This document shows, piece after piece, positions 1-14,077 of a stretch of 64,000 nt of DNA; the stretch's first letter is position 1; each line of letters begins with the position of its first letter. Under the pieces are notes generated by a model, which saw nothing but the letters and a program-made list of their open reading frames with translations, was not told where the DNA came from and searched no databases. This stretch comes from Pegea sp. RAD2-039 (taxonomy: Eukaryota; Chordata; Thaliacea; Salpida; Salpidae), in assembly GCA_034620365.1 (NCBI GenBank), contig JAQGEQ010000186.1, positions 1,550,001 through 1,614,000 of the forward strand, in the 5' to 3' direction. Both the position numbers and the translations under genes were made by a program.

Positions 1-1828
1 TGTGGAATCAGAACAAGCTGCTGCTATACAGGTACCACTGGGGTGGAACTGAACGTCGTTTACATATCCACCACGTTGGTAAAACGTATGTATGCATTCC
101 TTAGAAGTCCTAGAAGCGAGACGTCAGTAAAAACTCGTCACTAGATGGCGCTATTTACGTGTCCCAAAGTTTCACAGTTTTGTCATCAGCTCCAGATGCA
201 ATGTATCTGCAATCCGGTGAAAATCTAACAAAAAGTAAAAATAAAATCTAAAAAATTCGATTTTCGCAAATTACTTTGCAGATCGGACCCAATTTTTATG
301 TTGGTTTAAGGAAAATTGAAACTTTTGACGATGTACAGACCAAACTTTGACAGTTTTATCATCTGATGACGTCACAAGGTTCAAACCGTCCATCGAAAAA
401 TCGACGCTTCGAACTGTAGCTGTGTGAGCTTTAAAAACTGTCGATTGACTTTCACTGCAAAAAAAAGAAGTTTTTAGCGTTTCTAAGAAGTTTTAAATAA
501 GAGTTAATTTGCTCATGGGTTGTTAGAGTCGCTAGGAGTTGTTAGAGTTGCCCATGGGTTTCTGAAGTTGCCAAGGGGTTGTAATGACAACTTATTATTC
601 TTTTGTTTTCAAATTCAATAAAAGTTACAAACATTTTAGAAAAAATTAAAACTTTGAAGTAATCAGAAAACTAATTTAGCTTTTAATATAAAATCATATG
701 TACATATTTGGTATCCAAAGACGAACTGTTCGGTCACGTGAAGCAGAAGCAACTAGATGTCCTGAAGGCGCAAACTGAACGGAAAATATGGCATCCTGAA
801 AAAAAGGCCAGAATTAAATTAATTAAAAGTAATATAGAAGTGAGAAAGAGCAAGATAAAACAGAAACATGTAGAATAAGTTGTCAGAGAGTTTGATGATC
901 AAAATAACTGGAAGATGAAATCATGCTTGGATCTTTAAATAAAGAGATGGGAAGATATCAGGTTTATGCTATGTAACTCAGAGACAATGTATAAGAGTTT
1001 GACAATCATTATGTAATTAATTACCTTATGCCCCATAAATCGATAAGTTCTTTTATTTGGTTGGAAATTCCAAATCATTAAACATGAATCCATGCTTCCT
1101 GAAGCTTTAAAGAAAATCAAATTATGACTTGAATGAAATCTGAAATATTTTTAGTACCAAGTTGCCCCATATTAGGGTTAAAGTCACAGCATGTGATTGT
1201 GTCTCTATGACCTTTGAGCTGCCTTTCAAGGGTTGGGTCTTCCTGGAAGAAAAAGTTTTTATAATTATGAATATTTTGCTGACTGAATAGTTTTGAAAAC
1301 AAATAATTTTAAAAGATAAAATATAGATTACTTTAAACTATCTGATTTATAAGAACTAACAGAATAAAAGCAAACTAAATATTAATATATATTATTCTTA
1401 TAATGTTTAAAAATATTTTTGTTAAAAATTGTTTTTGTCAATCTAATTAAAACATTTTTTAAACCATTTATTTTTAGATTATCAAAATGTTTTATAAATT
1501 ATAAGCAATTTTACTTACATTATCAGATAGTTAATTATATAAAAAATAAAAATAAAAAATAATAACAAATCTACTTGAACTTGAATAATATTTAAAAATA
1601 TGAATACTAAAAAGATATTTATTAGTTTCATTTTTTATAAAAATGTAATCTTAAAAAGAATAAAAAAAAATAAATAAATAATAAAAAATAAGTGAATAAA
1701 AATATTTGAAGTAAATAGATAACATAAATAGTTAACAAATAGATAAAAACAAATTTAAGCATTATAAGTTTATATATATTAGCTTATAACTATTATTATA
1801 ATTTTAAACTTACTAATAGAGCATGCAT
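1..1828 (-). CDS. poc1: POC1 centriolar WD40 protein, 3' part cut by window edge
   Basis: Exons on the minus strand, in transcript order: 1828-1814, 1242-1158, 1104-1025, 795-704, 454-275, 224-159 and 109-1. All junctions are GT-AG and phases agree, giving 209 codons before the left edge. The start exon is only 15 nt (ACCATG context, donor GTAAGT) and encodes MHALL, followed by [14 protein letters not shown]. The rest follows the POC1A/POC1B family closely: [65 protein letters not shown] and [11 protein letters not shown]. These are WD40 blades of a beta-propeller. Family members sit in centrioles and basal bodies and are needed for centriole stability and cilia. The last one or two blades and the C-terminal Poc1 coiled-coil motif lie outside the window. 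The family is near certain; the tiny first exon is inferred from phase and context. GC-richer sequence at 1910-1965 is a candidate 5' UTR or promoter. Confidence 0.93.
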
Positions 1829-2957
1829 GGTGTTTAGCTGGATATAATAAAACCAAAATTATTCAAGTACAAAATAAAACCAGGAAAACAGAAATTTGAA
1901 ATCTGAACGGTTACCGCTTTCAACGGAGATCCTAACGAACTTCTACGCCACCTAGCTACTAAAGTTCTAAAGTAACTTTTCATTAATCTTATAAATTTGT
2001 GTTAATTACTATTTTAAACAAATTATTTATTGGATTTCACTAAATTTGATTAATTTTTATTACATATAAATATTAACTTCATATATGCATGTCTTGTTTT
2101 TTTACTTAGATTTCATTTTAGAGTTACTTAAATCTAACTGTTTTAAGCTATCTTTGACTAAAAATTTTTATCAATAAATAAAAAATTATATTTATGAGTT
2201 TATTGTACTTTTAATAGCTATTACTTGATTTTGAAATATTATAATACTCTTGTTTATAACTTTACCTTTTGCTAGTATATTTTTTTTAATTTAATTACTT
2301 TTAATTTAACCGTCAACTAATATTGGTGGTTTCCCTAATTAAACACTTTACTTGTAGATAAAGTTTATATATTTTTTAACTTTTCAAGTTTGGTAAAGAA
2401 ATAAGTTTTTACATTCACGACGGATTTGTGGTCTAAAGTTTGATGAATCATTTAAGCTAATTCCATTTTTAATGTATAGACGAAGTTATCGAAGTTGTTT
2501 TTATGCTACTGCTAAAACACTGCTAATATTTTTACAACCTTAATAAACAGCATTAATAATTTAATAAACATCAAATTTCAAGCAACTTTTGAGAAAAATG
2601 TGTAACTTTTTCTTTTTAATATTAACATTTATTTAGTTTTGTTGTTCCAACAATTTTGTTTGTTCACTTCAAAGTAAATAAAATACAAAATTAGGCTGTT
2701 CTTTTATCTCTATTTAGTTTTGAAGTAAACTAGTTTTTAAACAAAAAAGTACAATATGAAGGAGAAACCGAAAAAAATGATATTTTTAAACTTTTAAGTG
2801 GATATATTAAATAAAATTTATGTCAACACTGAACTAAATATAAAAAAAAATTTTTTACCTTGGTGAAATGTGTTTTTAGTAATCAAATAATCGTGTAAAA
2901 TATTTATCTAACCTAAAAACCAAATAAAATCATCTTTTATTTGTAAAAAGTATAAAT
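1829..2957. other. AT-rich spacer between POC1 and tRNA-Leu
   Basis: Apart from a GC-richer patch at about 1910-1965 (probable POC1 leader or promoter), this is A/T-rich sequence. I see no open frame, exon or repeat family in it. Confidence 0.6.
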
Positions 2958-3039
2958 GACAGGAGCGGGATTCGAACCCGCGCCTACAGAGTAGACTGCG
3001 ACCTGAACGCAGCGCCTTAGACCACTCGGCCATCCTGCC
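2958..3039 (-). tRNA. trnL-CAG: tRNA-Leu (anticodon CAG)
   Basis: The complement reads as an 82-nt cloverleaf. The acceptor stem GGCAGGA pairs with TCCTGTC (one G-T pair). The A-box region TGGCCGAGTGG is typical of type II tRNAs. The anticodon stem CTGCG/CGCAG encloses the loop TTCAGGT, giving anticodon CAG. There is a long variable arm, and the T-arm/B-box is GGTTCGAATCC. The long variable arm and A-box fit leucine. No intron is present in the anticodon loop and no CCA is encoded, as expected for a nuclear eukaryotic tRNA. A T-run downstream on the minus strand could terminate Pol III. It stands alone in AT-rich spacer. Confidence 0.95.
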
Positions 3040-3937
3040 TTAGTAATCTTGCAAATTTTTGTTTTATAAATTTAAATATTTTCTTTGAATTATTTATAAT
3101 TAATAGAATTTTAAATTATTTAACGTAACAAAGATTTATATATTTTATTGGTAACAAGAAATAAGCAGTATCTAAAAATTACATATTAAAACAAGCTGTA
3201 TAATGTATAGACTAAATTTTGTTTTAATTTAATTAACTTCTATATATTAGCATAATCTAACAGCATTGAAATCTATCTTATTTTATTAGAAAACTAGTTG
3301 AAAAGTAAAAATGTAATTTCAAATACTTTTAATCAATAAATTTGGTTAAAAATTTTCAAGAAATAAAACTGTCATCAAAATTGACGAAGTAAGAATTTGC
3401 AATTCTAAATTCTATTTTTTTTATTTTAAACAATTTATTTACAAAGCGAACAAACAAAAACTTTATATTCAAATATTGATTTTGCAATTAACACCAACAG
3501 TTCTTTTATTTATTTTTTTTGTTTATTTTTATATTTATCTTACTGTTTACACAATTTATCATAAATTTCAGCTTTTGCTGATTTAACCCAATTTTTCAGA
3601 TGCAATTTTCAAGTTTTTAATTTCAATATTTTTTCGTCCACTTTTTAAATACTTTTAAATATTTGAATATCTGTTAGTAAGAAATGTTAATTTTTAAAAT
3701 AAATTTTGTTTCAAGAATTCATAAGTTTCTTGAAAAAACGTTCAAAAGTGAAACCACGTGACCAATAACTTAACCACGTGACTATTTACGACAATCAATT
3801 TTCAAAATATTTTCAATTATCTTCAAATCTTAAATCTTCACTTTTTCCATTTTTGCCCTATCCTGGGTATCCTTGAAACAAATATTCCAATTTCAATTTT
3901 TTCTAAAAAGCAATTTCCGCAAAACATTTTCCAAAAC
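3040..3937. other. AT-rich spacer with two CACGTGAC boxes
   Basis: No gene seen. Two exact copies of CCACGTGAC lie at 3754-3762 and 3774-3782, about 160 nt beyond the stop codon of the neighbouring receptor gene. Matching boxes occur upstream of that gene (8412-8576). Confidence 0.6.
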
Positions 3938-6900
3938 TTAAGTCACATCTAGATGATCAGCTTCAGTAAGAGACTTTCTGGCTTTTTTCAATAAAGTTTG
4001 GGGCATTTCTATCAAAATACTGTTTTGAATATTTCTGTGTATTCGTCCATATAACAAAGGATTAATAAAACTCGAAATTGGAAGCAAAATAATTGAAATT
4101 TTCGAACATATAGATGGGTTTACTTTATCAGGGACTAAAATATTCACAATTACCATGACAATAATTGGAATCAACATCATGACGTCAATCACAACTACCA
4201 AGGTCATTCGGTATTTCATCTTTTCGTTTTCATTATCTCTAACTTTGCTTCTTGTTCCTGAACGTGTGGATATTTTGTAGATGTAGATGTAACTAAAAGC
4301 CACAAACATCAAAACGCATCCGTTGTAAACACAAACTGCAATCCTCATAAACATCTGTTGTTCCGAAGGAACGAAAAAATCCGGAAAGCATATTGCTAGG
4401 CTGTTGTAGTAACCATAGTAACTACGTATGTTGATTTGGTAACCAGGGAAATTTTTAGCGACCTCTGCTGGAAGTTGATACCATTGTTTTCTTTTAGGGA
4501 AATTCCCAGGATAGATAATTTCCATATTACTATAATAAATATCCATTTTATTCTGATCCAAAATTTTCGATTTGAAAAATGGATGTTTTTCGATTAGAAC
4601 TTCTTCAACAATATTTAAATAAGGATAAATCGCGCTTAGAATCGCAATTAGCCACGATAAGCCGACTAATAAATAAAAGGCTTTGTTGTTGATGACGTAG
4701 GGACGAAAAGGCGACACAGTCGAGCGTAATCGAAGAAATGTCATTAAAAGAACAATATTAATCGAAGTCTGGCTCGAAATCGAACCTAGAATTCCAATCA
4801 AGGTGCAAAGAAGTGATCCACGCCATGTGACATCACAATAACCACGATCATAGATGAAGGATTTTGAGGCAAGTGCGAGAAAGCAAAGACCCATTAAGGC
4901 GTCTGCTACCGCGAGATTTCCTATTAAAATGCGATTATAGAAGAAAATAGATCTTTTAGTTTCTGTGTAACTCCGTAGCTTTTTGATTGTGTAATAAAAA
5001 ACGATTAGATTTCCAAATATGGTAAAAACAGCGACAATAAAGAAAAAACACTGAAAATAAACGGCTGAGATCATTTGAGTATTCGACGCGAAACCGCGAT
5101 TTTGATGGCTGTGAATCGAACACTCATCTGAACCATCTGCACAATCAACGCGACCGTCGAATCGTGTTTCAACTTTAATTGTTTCATTTCCACTAGAACA
5201 GCTCCATTTTAAGCTCTTTGAATCGCGACAAATCATGCTTTCCTTTGGTCGAAGAAACGATGACGTCATCGGGCAGAACGCTTCGTCAATTTCGTTCAAG
5301 CAATCTTTCTGCAAATTACAGAATCTGTCGGTTTTACAAGTTGTTGATGACGTCACGTTACAGCAAGACGTCATCGAATTATCGACACGGAAACCCGGGA
5401 AGCTCGCTACACACGCGGCACACAGAGGCGCATGCTCGCACATACACTCATCTGAGAGATCAGGGCAGTCGATGACGTCATCACAAACTTGGTTCAACGA
5501 AATTAAGCTTCCATCAAGACATTTGAAGCTTTTCGATTTGCCATGACTACAGTAATCACACGATTTACAAATCCCTAGATCTAATTGTTTAACGACGGCG
5601 AACTGGGGCACAAGGCACGACCCACACTTGTAACCAAGCTTATGTGACGTCATCTCATCTGAGCCATTGGGACAATCTGACCGGGAATCACAAGTGTAAG
5701 ACCAGGGAACACACTTTGTAGAACCCTGACATGAAAACATAGTTTGACAGCTGGTTTCATCGCTACAATCGAAGCAATCACGCCGTCCATCGCATTTCAA
5801 GTTCTTCGCTATGCAAGAATTGTTGTCATGGCAACGAAATTGATTTTCCGAACAATTAAGATGTTTTTTCGACTTCTCGTCGCTTCCATTTTTACAATCT
5901 TTAATCGAGTCATTGACAAACGTCTCAGGGATGCACTGACCCTCACCACAATCGAACTCTGACTTCATACACACATTTTCAGGATGTGATTCGTCCTCGC
6001 CCTTCAAACAGTCCCTGTTTCCGTCGTTAACCAATTTGCGCGCGATACAGCGTCCGTTACTACACCGAAACTCAGTTGCTAGGCAACTAGGAAGGGCGCG
6101 ATTTTCATCGCTACCATCGATGCACTGTGTGCGACCATCCATGACATCATCACGTTCTAAACAGCGATTGCCCGCGACGCATCGGAATTCTTCTGAGGTA
6201 CAAGGGATTTGGATTTTGTTGTCTTCGTCGCTTCTGTCAGGGTTTCCAAACTAAAAAGTTGAAGAGTTTGTTTGAAGCTTGTATTCTTTGTTTACATTTT
6301 AAATTTAGAAAATAGACATTTTCTTTTTCAAATAAAATTTGAAAATTAGTTTTTGTAGAAAAAGTTTATTAAAAAAAGGTTTTATCAAAATGAAATGGAA
6401 AAATTCATTTTGGAAACACTTTTCTAGAAGTGTAAAAACTCAGAAACTGATTTTGGAAAAACTTTTTAATAAATCTTTGAGAATTTAATAAAAATTCAAT
6501 TTGGAAAAGTTTATTTTTTGTTACAATTAGAAAACTTTATAATTTCAATTTGGAAACCCTTTTTTCTGACTCACACGATCACTCCCGCAATCGTCGATTC
6601 CATCGCGAAGCCATCTTCGCGGTATACATCTTTTCGAAATTCGACATTCAAACTCATCTGATTGACAAACCATAAAAATAAATTTATCTTTTTGACATGA
6701 GTTTGTTTCATTTAAACAAAGTGTTCGTCTTCTGAGAAAAAAATGCAAATATTCTTTTTATATGCACCGTAAAAAGCGGAAATCCCCAAAACTAACCTAT
6801 CAACGCATTCAAACTGATTTAAGGGACATTCAAATGAAGATTTGAGAACTTCTTCATCAAAATGTCTCAGGGAAGACTTAGATTCGTTTGCTTTCTTCGG

Positions 6901-6981
6901 TTGGCGACAGTAAAAATATTTCTTCAGATGTTTACAGACGCTCGTGCTGATGACGTAATCACTTTTCGTCGCTTCTGTCAT
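3938..6981 (-). CDS. LDLa-repeat class A GPCR (GRL101-like), 5' end uncertain
   Basis: Exons on the minus strand: 6981-6797, 6731-6575 and 6250-3938, phases consistent, about 884 residues. The extracellular part (about 505 residues) is an array of roughly ten LDL-receptor class A modules, recognisable by repeated C-x-D-G-x-x-D-C-x-x-x-S-D-E motifs ([51 protein letters not shown]). It is followed by seven hydrophobic helices starting at [21 protein letters not shown], with LAVADALMG in TM2 and NPLLYG (NPxxY) in TM7. The DRY motif after TM3 is replaced by LRLRS. The module order resembles the snail receptor GRL101 and relaxin receptors, but no leucine-rich repeats separate the LDLa array from the 7TM. 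A lipoprotein-like, peptide or glycoprotein ligand is an inference. The ATG at 6981 opens without a signal peptide, so an upstream exon carrying it is probably missing. Confidence 0.85.
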
Positions 6982-9900
6982 TTAGAGAATTAGTAATTTT
7001 TAGATTTGTATGCCAACTAACCAATCAGATGCTGGTTGAAGATTATACAGATCAGAATGCAAATGAAGCTTTTCATGTTTAAAATAATTTCATATTTTAT
7101 TTCTAGAAAAATAATTGATGATTTTAAAATGTGGTTTGTAATCATTAAAACGGATTTGTTACATTTAGAAGTGCCAATTAGAAACCTTTTTGGTAATTAG
7201 AATTGAACCATAAATGTATTTGTTGCAAATTGATTTGATCTTTTAATTAAAAACTCGAAATAGAAACCTAATCTAAAAGCACTTCGACAACAAAATTAAG
7301 AAACTGATTTTGGAAAAACTGTTAAACAACAAAATCTTTGAAATTTTATAAAAGCAAATTTTGAAAAATAATTCTATCTTCATTTAGAAACCCTTTTTGT
7401 GAGTTACTAATTATATATTCCTGGATATTATACACTGATTTCATAAAGTAGTTTGGAAACATTATAAAGGATTTGTTTCAATTAAAAAACTCGATTAGAA
7501 ACCCTTTGGTAATCGGGGTTAAACCAGAAAATTTATTATTATAGATTGATTTAATCAAAAACTTTCAATTATATTTATTATGAAATTTAACATTTTTCAA
7601 TTTTAGCGGAATATTTTAAAATTCAATTAGGAAACACTCAACGGATCACAATTAAACATTTTTAAATTGACTTAATCTTTTAATCTAATTTTTTCTGTAA
7701 AACTTTAAACTAATTTTTAATCAAAATTCTAAAATTTTTTCCAATTCTTTCATCGAAAACTCAACGATTAAATTAAACTAATAAGTTTTGAAAAGAAATT
7801 TCAAAAGAAACATTTTACTGATCTAACTAACTAAATAAACACTGATCTAAACAAATACTGATCTGTAATTGCTCTTAATAAAATACAACAAATATTTTTC
7901 AACTAAGTTACATTTCAAAACTTATTGTTATTTCCTAACCAGCTACTGTTTTTAATAAACTCAACAATCTTAAAAAGTAGAAAAACTTTCTAGTTATGAT
8001 AAAAAATTAAATTTTTACTAACTTTTTGATTACTTGTAATAAGCTACAAGAAAAGTTGCCAACTGCATTTCAACAACTTACTAAATGTTTATAATTGACA
8101 TCTACTTTGATAAACTTAACAGCTTGAAGAAGTTTGAAACTTCAGCAAATAGTTAGATGTAGAAAACAACATTTTTAATGATTTCAAATTTTCGTTTAAA
8201 AATCACATCAATAACTTTTTTCAAATGAATTTAATTTTAGAAATTCATAAAATATTTTTACAACTGATTAAATCTGACCAGTTGATTCAGATAAACAACT
8301 TATACAAATTGATAAAAACGTTCAAAGCTTTGTCAATAACAAAGTTGTAACCAAAAAACCAACTTTATATGATTCAATTGTTGAAAGGTGACCAAAATAA
8401 GAGCTTGGAAACCACGTGACCAGCTAACACGTGACCAGATAACCACGTGACTATCTATCTACCTATCAGTTAACTTATCAGTAACATAAAAACGACGCTA
8501 ATTGAAATGAATAATCGATATTTGAACTTTTGCTTGATGCAATCTTATGTTAATTATTAATACAGTTGGTCACGTGATAACTTTTCATTTGTTTAATTGT
8601 TTACTATTTGTTAAAAAATATTTTGATAAGTTATTAGATAAGGTCTTTTTTAATCAATAAACAATAGTTAGATATCAATTAATTAATAATAAACATTTAT
8701 TAATTTAAAAACAATTTTAAAAACTTCAAGGTAATTGTAAAACACGACAAAAAACAACTTATCTCCCACACAAAAAGATAAAAGTTTTTTTGTCGTTCAA
8801 CTTCCTTTGTGGTTACTTCCGTTGGAAATCAATTTTGCAAAATTAATGAAGTCATTCTGTGGCCTCAATAAACAGCTAAAAAAAATAAATTTTTCAAATA
8901 ATTCAAATTTGTTTTAAAGAAAATTCAAGTTTGTAAAAGTTTAAGTTTCATTTTTTAAAATTTATAGCTAAAAGCTTTTCCAAAAATAAACTTATCAAAA
9001 TTTATTGGTTATTTTTAATAAAATGCTGCAAAATACCTAAAAATTATTTTAAAATTCAACTTCAATATAAAAACTGTTTAATAAGATCTGAAAATGATTA
9101 AAGAATAAATTTAACAAAAATGCTAAAAATATAGAGTATCTTGATAAAAGAAATAATAATAAGAAATATTTTGATAATATGGTGATAGAAATTTTAATAA
9201 AAATTCAATTTAAACCTATAACAATAAGGTATGTTTTATGTGATTGTGTGACAAGCAAATATCTATCAATAAATTTTCTAAAAACAACATTTAATTTAAT
9301 GAAACTACAACAAGAAAATGTTGTCAGTAAAAATAAGCGAATGAATTATGAATAGGAAAGATTTTAAGCTACAAAACGGTTGGAAATAAAAAAAAACTAA
9401 CTAAAATAACATAACAACTGAATATTGACATCTTCAAAAGGTCAGTTTTTAATACTATAAAAAAGTTGCTTTCAAAATTTACACATTTTTTTGAAATAAT
9501 TTCAAAATTTATATTCAAAGCACGAAACTTAGTCATAAATCTAATTTATTGAAAAACTTTTTAGGAAAAATATTTTTTGAAAAGTTCTATTTTTCATCTG
9601 AAACACTTTAATCATGCAACAACAAACTGGTTTTTAAGCTATTAGAGTGTTTACAAATAAATTATTTTTAATTCAAACTGACAGGTTTTTAAATTTAATG
9701 TTTTAAAACATACTAAAATGTCTTTGATAATTTCCCATTAAGCTAAAAACATTAAAAAATTTGGCTGATAATCTAACTGGATTAAAAAACTGTTTAAAGA
9801 TCATTTAAGATAAATATTGTTTTAAATAAATTTTTTGTGAAAGCTGTTAATAAATTAAATATTGAATTCTAACTTCTGAAAATCAATTAAAAATGTCTAT

Positions 9901-12900
9901 AATTTCAGAGTTCATTAATCAAATGTTTATTTTTATAAAATTCTACATTTTACTCCCTTTTTAGATAAAAGATAAATATTTTTGAAACTTATGTTAAACC
10001 AATTTAATTAAATGAAATAAATATAATAAATTTTTATTGTTTAAATTAATTAATTCTTCTTTTGATTTATAAGTCGGATATTACACCATCTTGACTTTCT
10101 ATTGTTTTGGAACGAATAAATGAAAGGAACTTCTTCTTCATTTTTGTAAAACTTTCTTCTCTATATCCTAAACTGATTTCTTAAAAATAAATTCTTTTTA
10201 CTGACGCACTTGATATTAAAGAAAATTAATCTAATTAAAAGAACTACAAAAGATTTGTTCAAATTCTTAAATTGGAATTAAACTAATACTTTAAATAACT
10301 TTAAACTAATATTAACTAGTGATTTAATAAAGAAACAATTTACAAATGACCAATATCAGCCTGTGACGGTTTATTTGTATATTAAAATACAATTTTACCA
10401 ACAGAAACTAACTTTCCAATTTAATCCCTAAATCGTTAATTTCATGGTTTCACATTTTTTTAACCATTATATTGTGATGTCATCACTTCATGGGATTTAT
10501 CGCGTTATAAAGTTTTTTTCAAGAAATCTTGTATAACAAGCTTGTATAAAAAAGCCTTAAAGTGCTATTTTCAAGTAGTCTATTAGCTTATACTAGCAGT
10601 TTTGTTGGTTTAAAGCTATAAATAGAAATATTTAATTTAAGTTTAAGTTTACATAGGCTATTTAAGTATAAAAAGCTATGAACAGTTTTATTGCTGAATT
10701 AACCGGCTTTAAATTAAAGTTTTTTTTTGAAACTATTCTATTTAATCGATTTATACGTTGAATTTTTATTCAATAAAACTGTAAATAAAAATTTAAGGTA
10801 CTTTCTCTTAAGAAATTTTGGGCGGAAGTATTATGCGTTTATCGAATTACATTGAAAACTTATTTTAATTTTTAATTATGTTAAAAAATGTTCCGTCTAC
10901 AATTTTTTAGCTATCTAAAAATTCACTGAATTTCAAAATAAATTCTGTAAAAAAGGCTGTTTCTTAAATTGTCAAATAATTCGCAATTATTTTAATTTTT
11001 TGAATTGCTTAAAATAAAATTTTTTTAAAACAAAATATTTTGTTTTAAAATAAATTTTAAACGTTTTTTTCTTTAAAAAAACGATTTCTGTTTTTTTGAC
11101 TAAGAACCGTTTAAGCTAAAAATTTCTTTTACTACATCAAGTACAAATAGAAAAAAAGAATAAATTTAAAACAGATTAAAAAATAAAAAGGAATTTTTGA
11201 CGTAATTTTGAGGTAAGCTCTAAAAGAATAGAATATCAATTCAAAGTTCTTTTGAATAAGAAAATCTAAATAAATAGAATTTAACAATTACATAGTTAAA
11301 GAGATAAAAACTGACGTTAATACCATATAATGAAACTCAGTTTTCTAAATTTTGTTGATATAAACAAAAATATTACTACTTATTATAATAAACTTCATAA
11401 GAAATTTAGATACACTAATAAGTAAATAATATCATAAAAGTAAAGTTAGGAAAAATTACATTTTAAATTCGTCGATAAAAATTAGATCAAAATTTCAAAA
11501 ATATTTTAAAACATTTTAGATACTTTTTAAAAAAGACAATTTTATGATTTATTTTTTTTAAATAACTCTTAAATAGTTTTACTAATATATATATAATAAT
11601 TATATATATATATATACAAAAAGATGAATACTTGTTATAAATCTAAGCTATTAAATAAATAGAATTCTATATTCAGTAATAAAATTTAAACAGAAGAAAT
11701 TTTTTAAATAAAGTTATTCAGAGCTACAGTCATAGTTCAAACAATTAAATTTTGTTTTGAAAGTTAAAAACAAACTATATAACATCAGTGAACTAAACTG
11801 TTCAACTACTGCTAAATTAGAAAACAGAATAATCAATTGAAAAATAAAAGGGAATAAGAAACAACTTTAGTAGTTACAAAATGTTTGAGTTCAAAAAGAT
11901 TTAGAAAAAATATCAATTAAGTATCTAAAGAATTATAATTTGATCTTTGAAATACAAAAGAAGTTTTCTTCTTTGTTATGAAGTTTAATTTGATGTTTTT
12001 TTACAAAAGTCATCTTCTAACAATGAAACTAGGTTAATAAGTTAAACTAAATACATCAAATTTTTGTCAACATTTTTATGTGGGTTTTCTACAAAAGGCT
12101 TGTTTATGGAAAGTTTGCAAATTTATCAATTGAAATTTAATAATTTTGTTTCATAAAAAGTTGTTTACCACCAAAATTGAAATGATGAAACTTCAATTTT
12201 AAAATAACTTTTTATTCTAAGATTTCATTTGCATTTTTTTTGTAAATTAAAGCTTTAAAATAATATCTTTCCATATTCTATTTTTTTCATTTGTCTGAAA
12301 ACAATTTTTTAAAGTTTGAGAATTATCGAGGAATTTCAATCAAAATTATTTACTGTTTTTCAAATGTTTCAAATTTTTAAACTATTAAAAACAAATTAAA
12401 ATCTTTTAGATATACGCTTCAATGCATTCGACCAGACAGGGGTAAATCATCAGCTATTTTAAGAAAGATGCAAATAATTTTATTTTTTTACTTTCAATAA
12501 GGTGTAAAGTTATTTCATACTCATAAAATCAACCAAAAATATGAAAGTTAACTCCTTGTAAAATATGAATAAAGTGTTTTAATCTACCACAAGAAAGATT
12601 GCTATTGTGCTTAGTACTTGTTGGTGGAGATTTCACAACTCAAGGAAGTAAATCGATTTTAGAATAACTTGAAACTATCTGCAAACTTGAATTTGGAACT
12701 ATCTGCAAACAATGACTTATTTTTTTGAAAAAAAAATCTTATTGGTTGAACTTTTTAGGATAAAACAGTAGAGACAAGTAAGTTGACATCCATACTTCAC
12801 TTCTATGCACACATAGGTTTTGATTACATACATAAGCTGTTGGATGACATGACCTCCTGATATCAAGGACTGGATTTTAGGTTCTTATCCTTAATAAGCC

Positions 12901-14077
12901 TCTCGTCAGGATTTATAAAAAATAATTAACCAAATTTTGTTGTTATTGAGTTTTCTTTCCTACCCAGATTTTATGTCTGGTCTTACTCCTTGTGATTTTC
13001 ACGAAGCAATCCACAAATAGTTAGGAAAGATGCTTTCCGAACTTGATAAACTACCTTATTTGCATGTTATGATGACAATGTTGGAATCAATCGATTTAAA
13101 CTCTCATTCATTTCGGCATCAAAGTAAGAAAATGAATCGAGATAAGTTTGTTGCGTCTGTTGAAACTTAGTGATGGTTTGTTACTCATTTATGAGGTAGA
13201 CGAATCCAAAAGTGTTGGTGGCATCTGTCGTTGATAACGGAAAGTATTTGATTTTTTATATATGATTTGATTATTAAATCAAAGTGCTAAATCATGGGAT
13301 TCCTCAGCACCTCTAGCCACTAAGCACAAAATTTGTAAGAAAATCTATGGACTTGGATTTGTTAGTTGAAGAGTTTTTACAATTGAAGCAGCTAATTGAA
13401 AGTTTGATATTTAAGTTTCACAAATTAAAACTTTTATCAAACTAGCTATTTTAAACTGTTAATTTTAAATTAAAAAATTGTTAATTTTCCCAACTGATGT
13501 TGAGCGATTTTATATTGCACTTCTTTATTAGATATTTCATTCAGTTTTAAAAAATCAAAATATTGTGGAATATTTTTAGCTGTAATTATACAAAAGATCA
13601 AATTGATTTAATTTTAGATCTAAAATCTCATGAGAGATTTTAAAAATCTTGCTAAACTCTTTATCATCAAAAGATTTTGCTTCAAATAAATCAGTCTCTC
13701 ATGTAAACTATTTTATCCTAAATTCATCATTACCTCCAAATCAAATTTAATTGATTTTTAGATTTATTTTTTAAATAAAATTTAATTGAATGAAATTAAC
13801 TTTTAAACATTAAAGTTTAATCTTTGAAAATTTTTACAAAAAGTTTGTTGATTTTCAAAAAGCTAAATTTTAACAAAAAATTTTTCTTTAGATTTCTGTC
13901 TAAATTATTTTCTATTTTGATAATTTGCTTGATATACTCAGTTTTATATCTTCATTTTTCTTTCAATTGAAATTCTATGAAAATAAACTTTACAAATTTT
14001 TAAAAATGAGTTCAAATAATAAAGTTGGTTCACGATCAAAAGTTTCTATGAAAAATATTTAAATAATCAGTTAGAAA
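6982..14077. other. Long AT-rich spacer, mostly empty
   Basis: No convincing gene in 7 kb. Items seen: CACGTGAC boxes at 8412-8420, 8428-8435, 8443-8451 and 8569-8576; an AT dinucleotide run near 11586-11616; and a GC-richer stretch at about 12750-13260. On the plus strand that stretch reads as a broken frame (for example KMLSELDKLPYLHVMMTML around 13027-13085) with stops on either side. It may be a decayed coding sequence or transposon fragment, not identified. The motif CACTAAGCACAAAATTTGT at 13318-13336 belongs to a small dispersed repeat (see findings). Confidence 0.55.

Noticed and set aside
6950-6981. Treating ATG 6981 as the certain start of the LDLa receptor
   Set aside because: No signal peptide follows although the protein should be secreted through the membrane. 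The start is kept only as provisional.
11586-11616. AT palindromic run as an origin or structural element
   Set aside because: Simple AT dinucleotide repeats are expected in such AT-rich DNA. Nothing specific supports a function.
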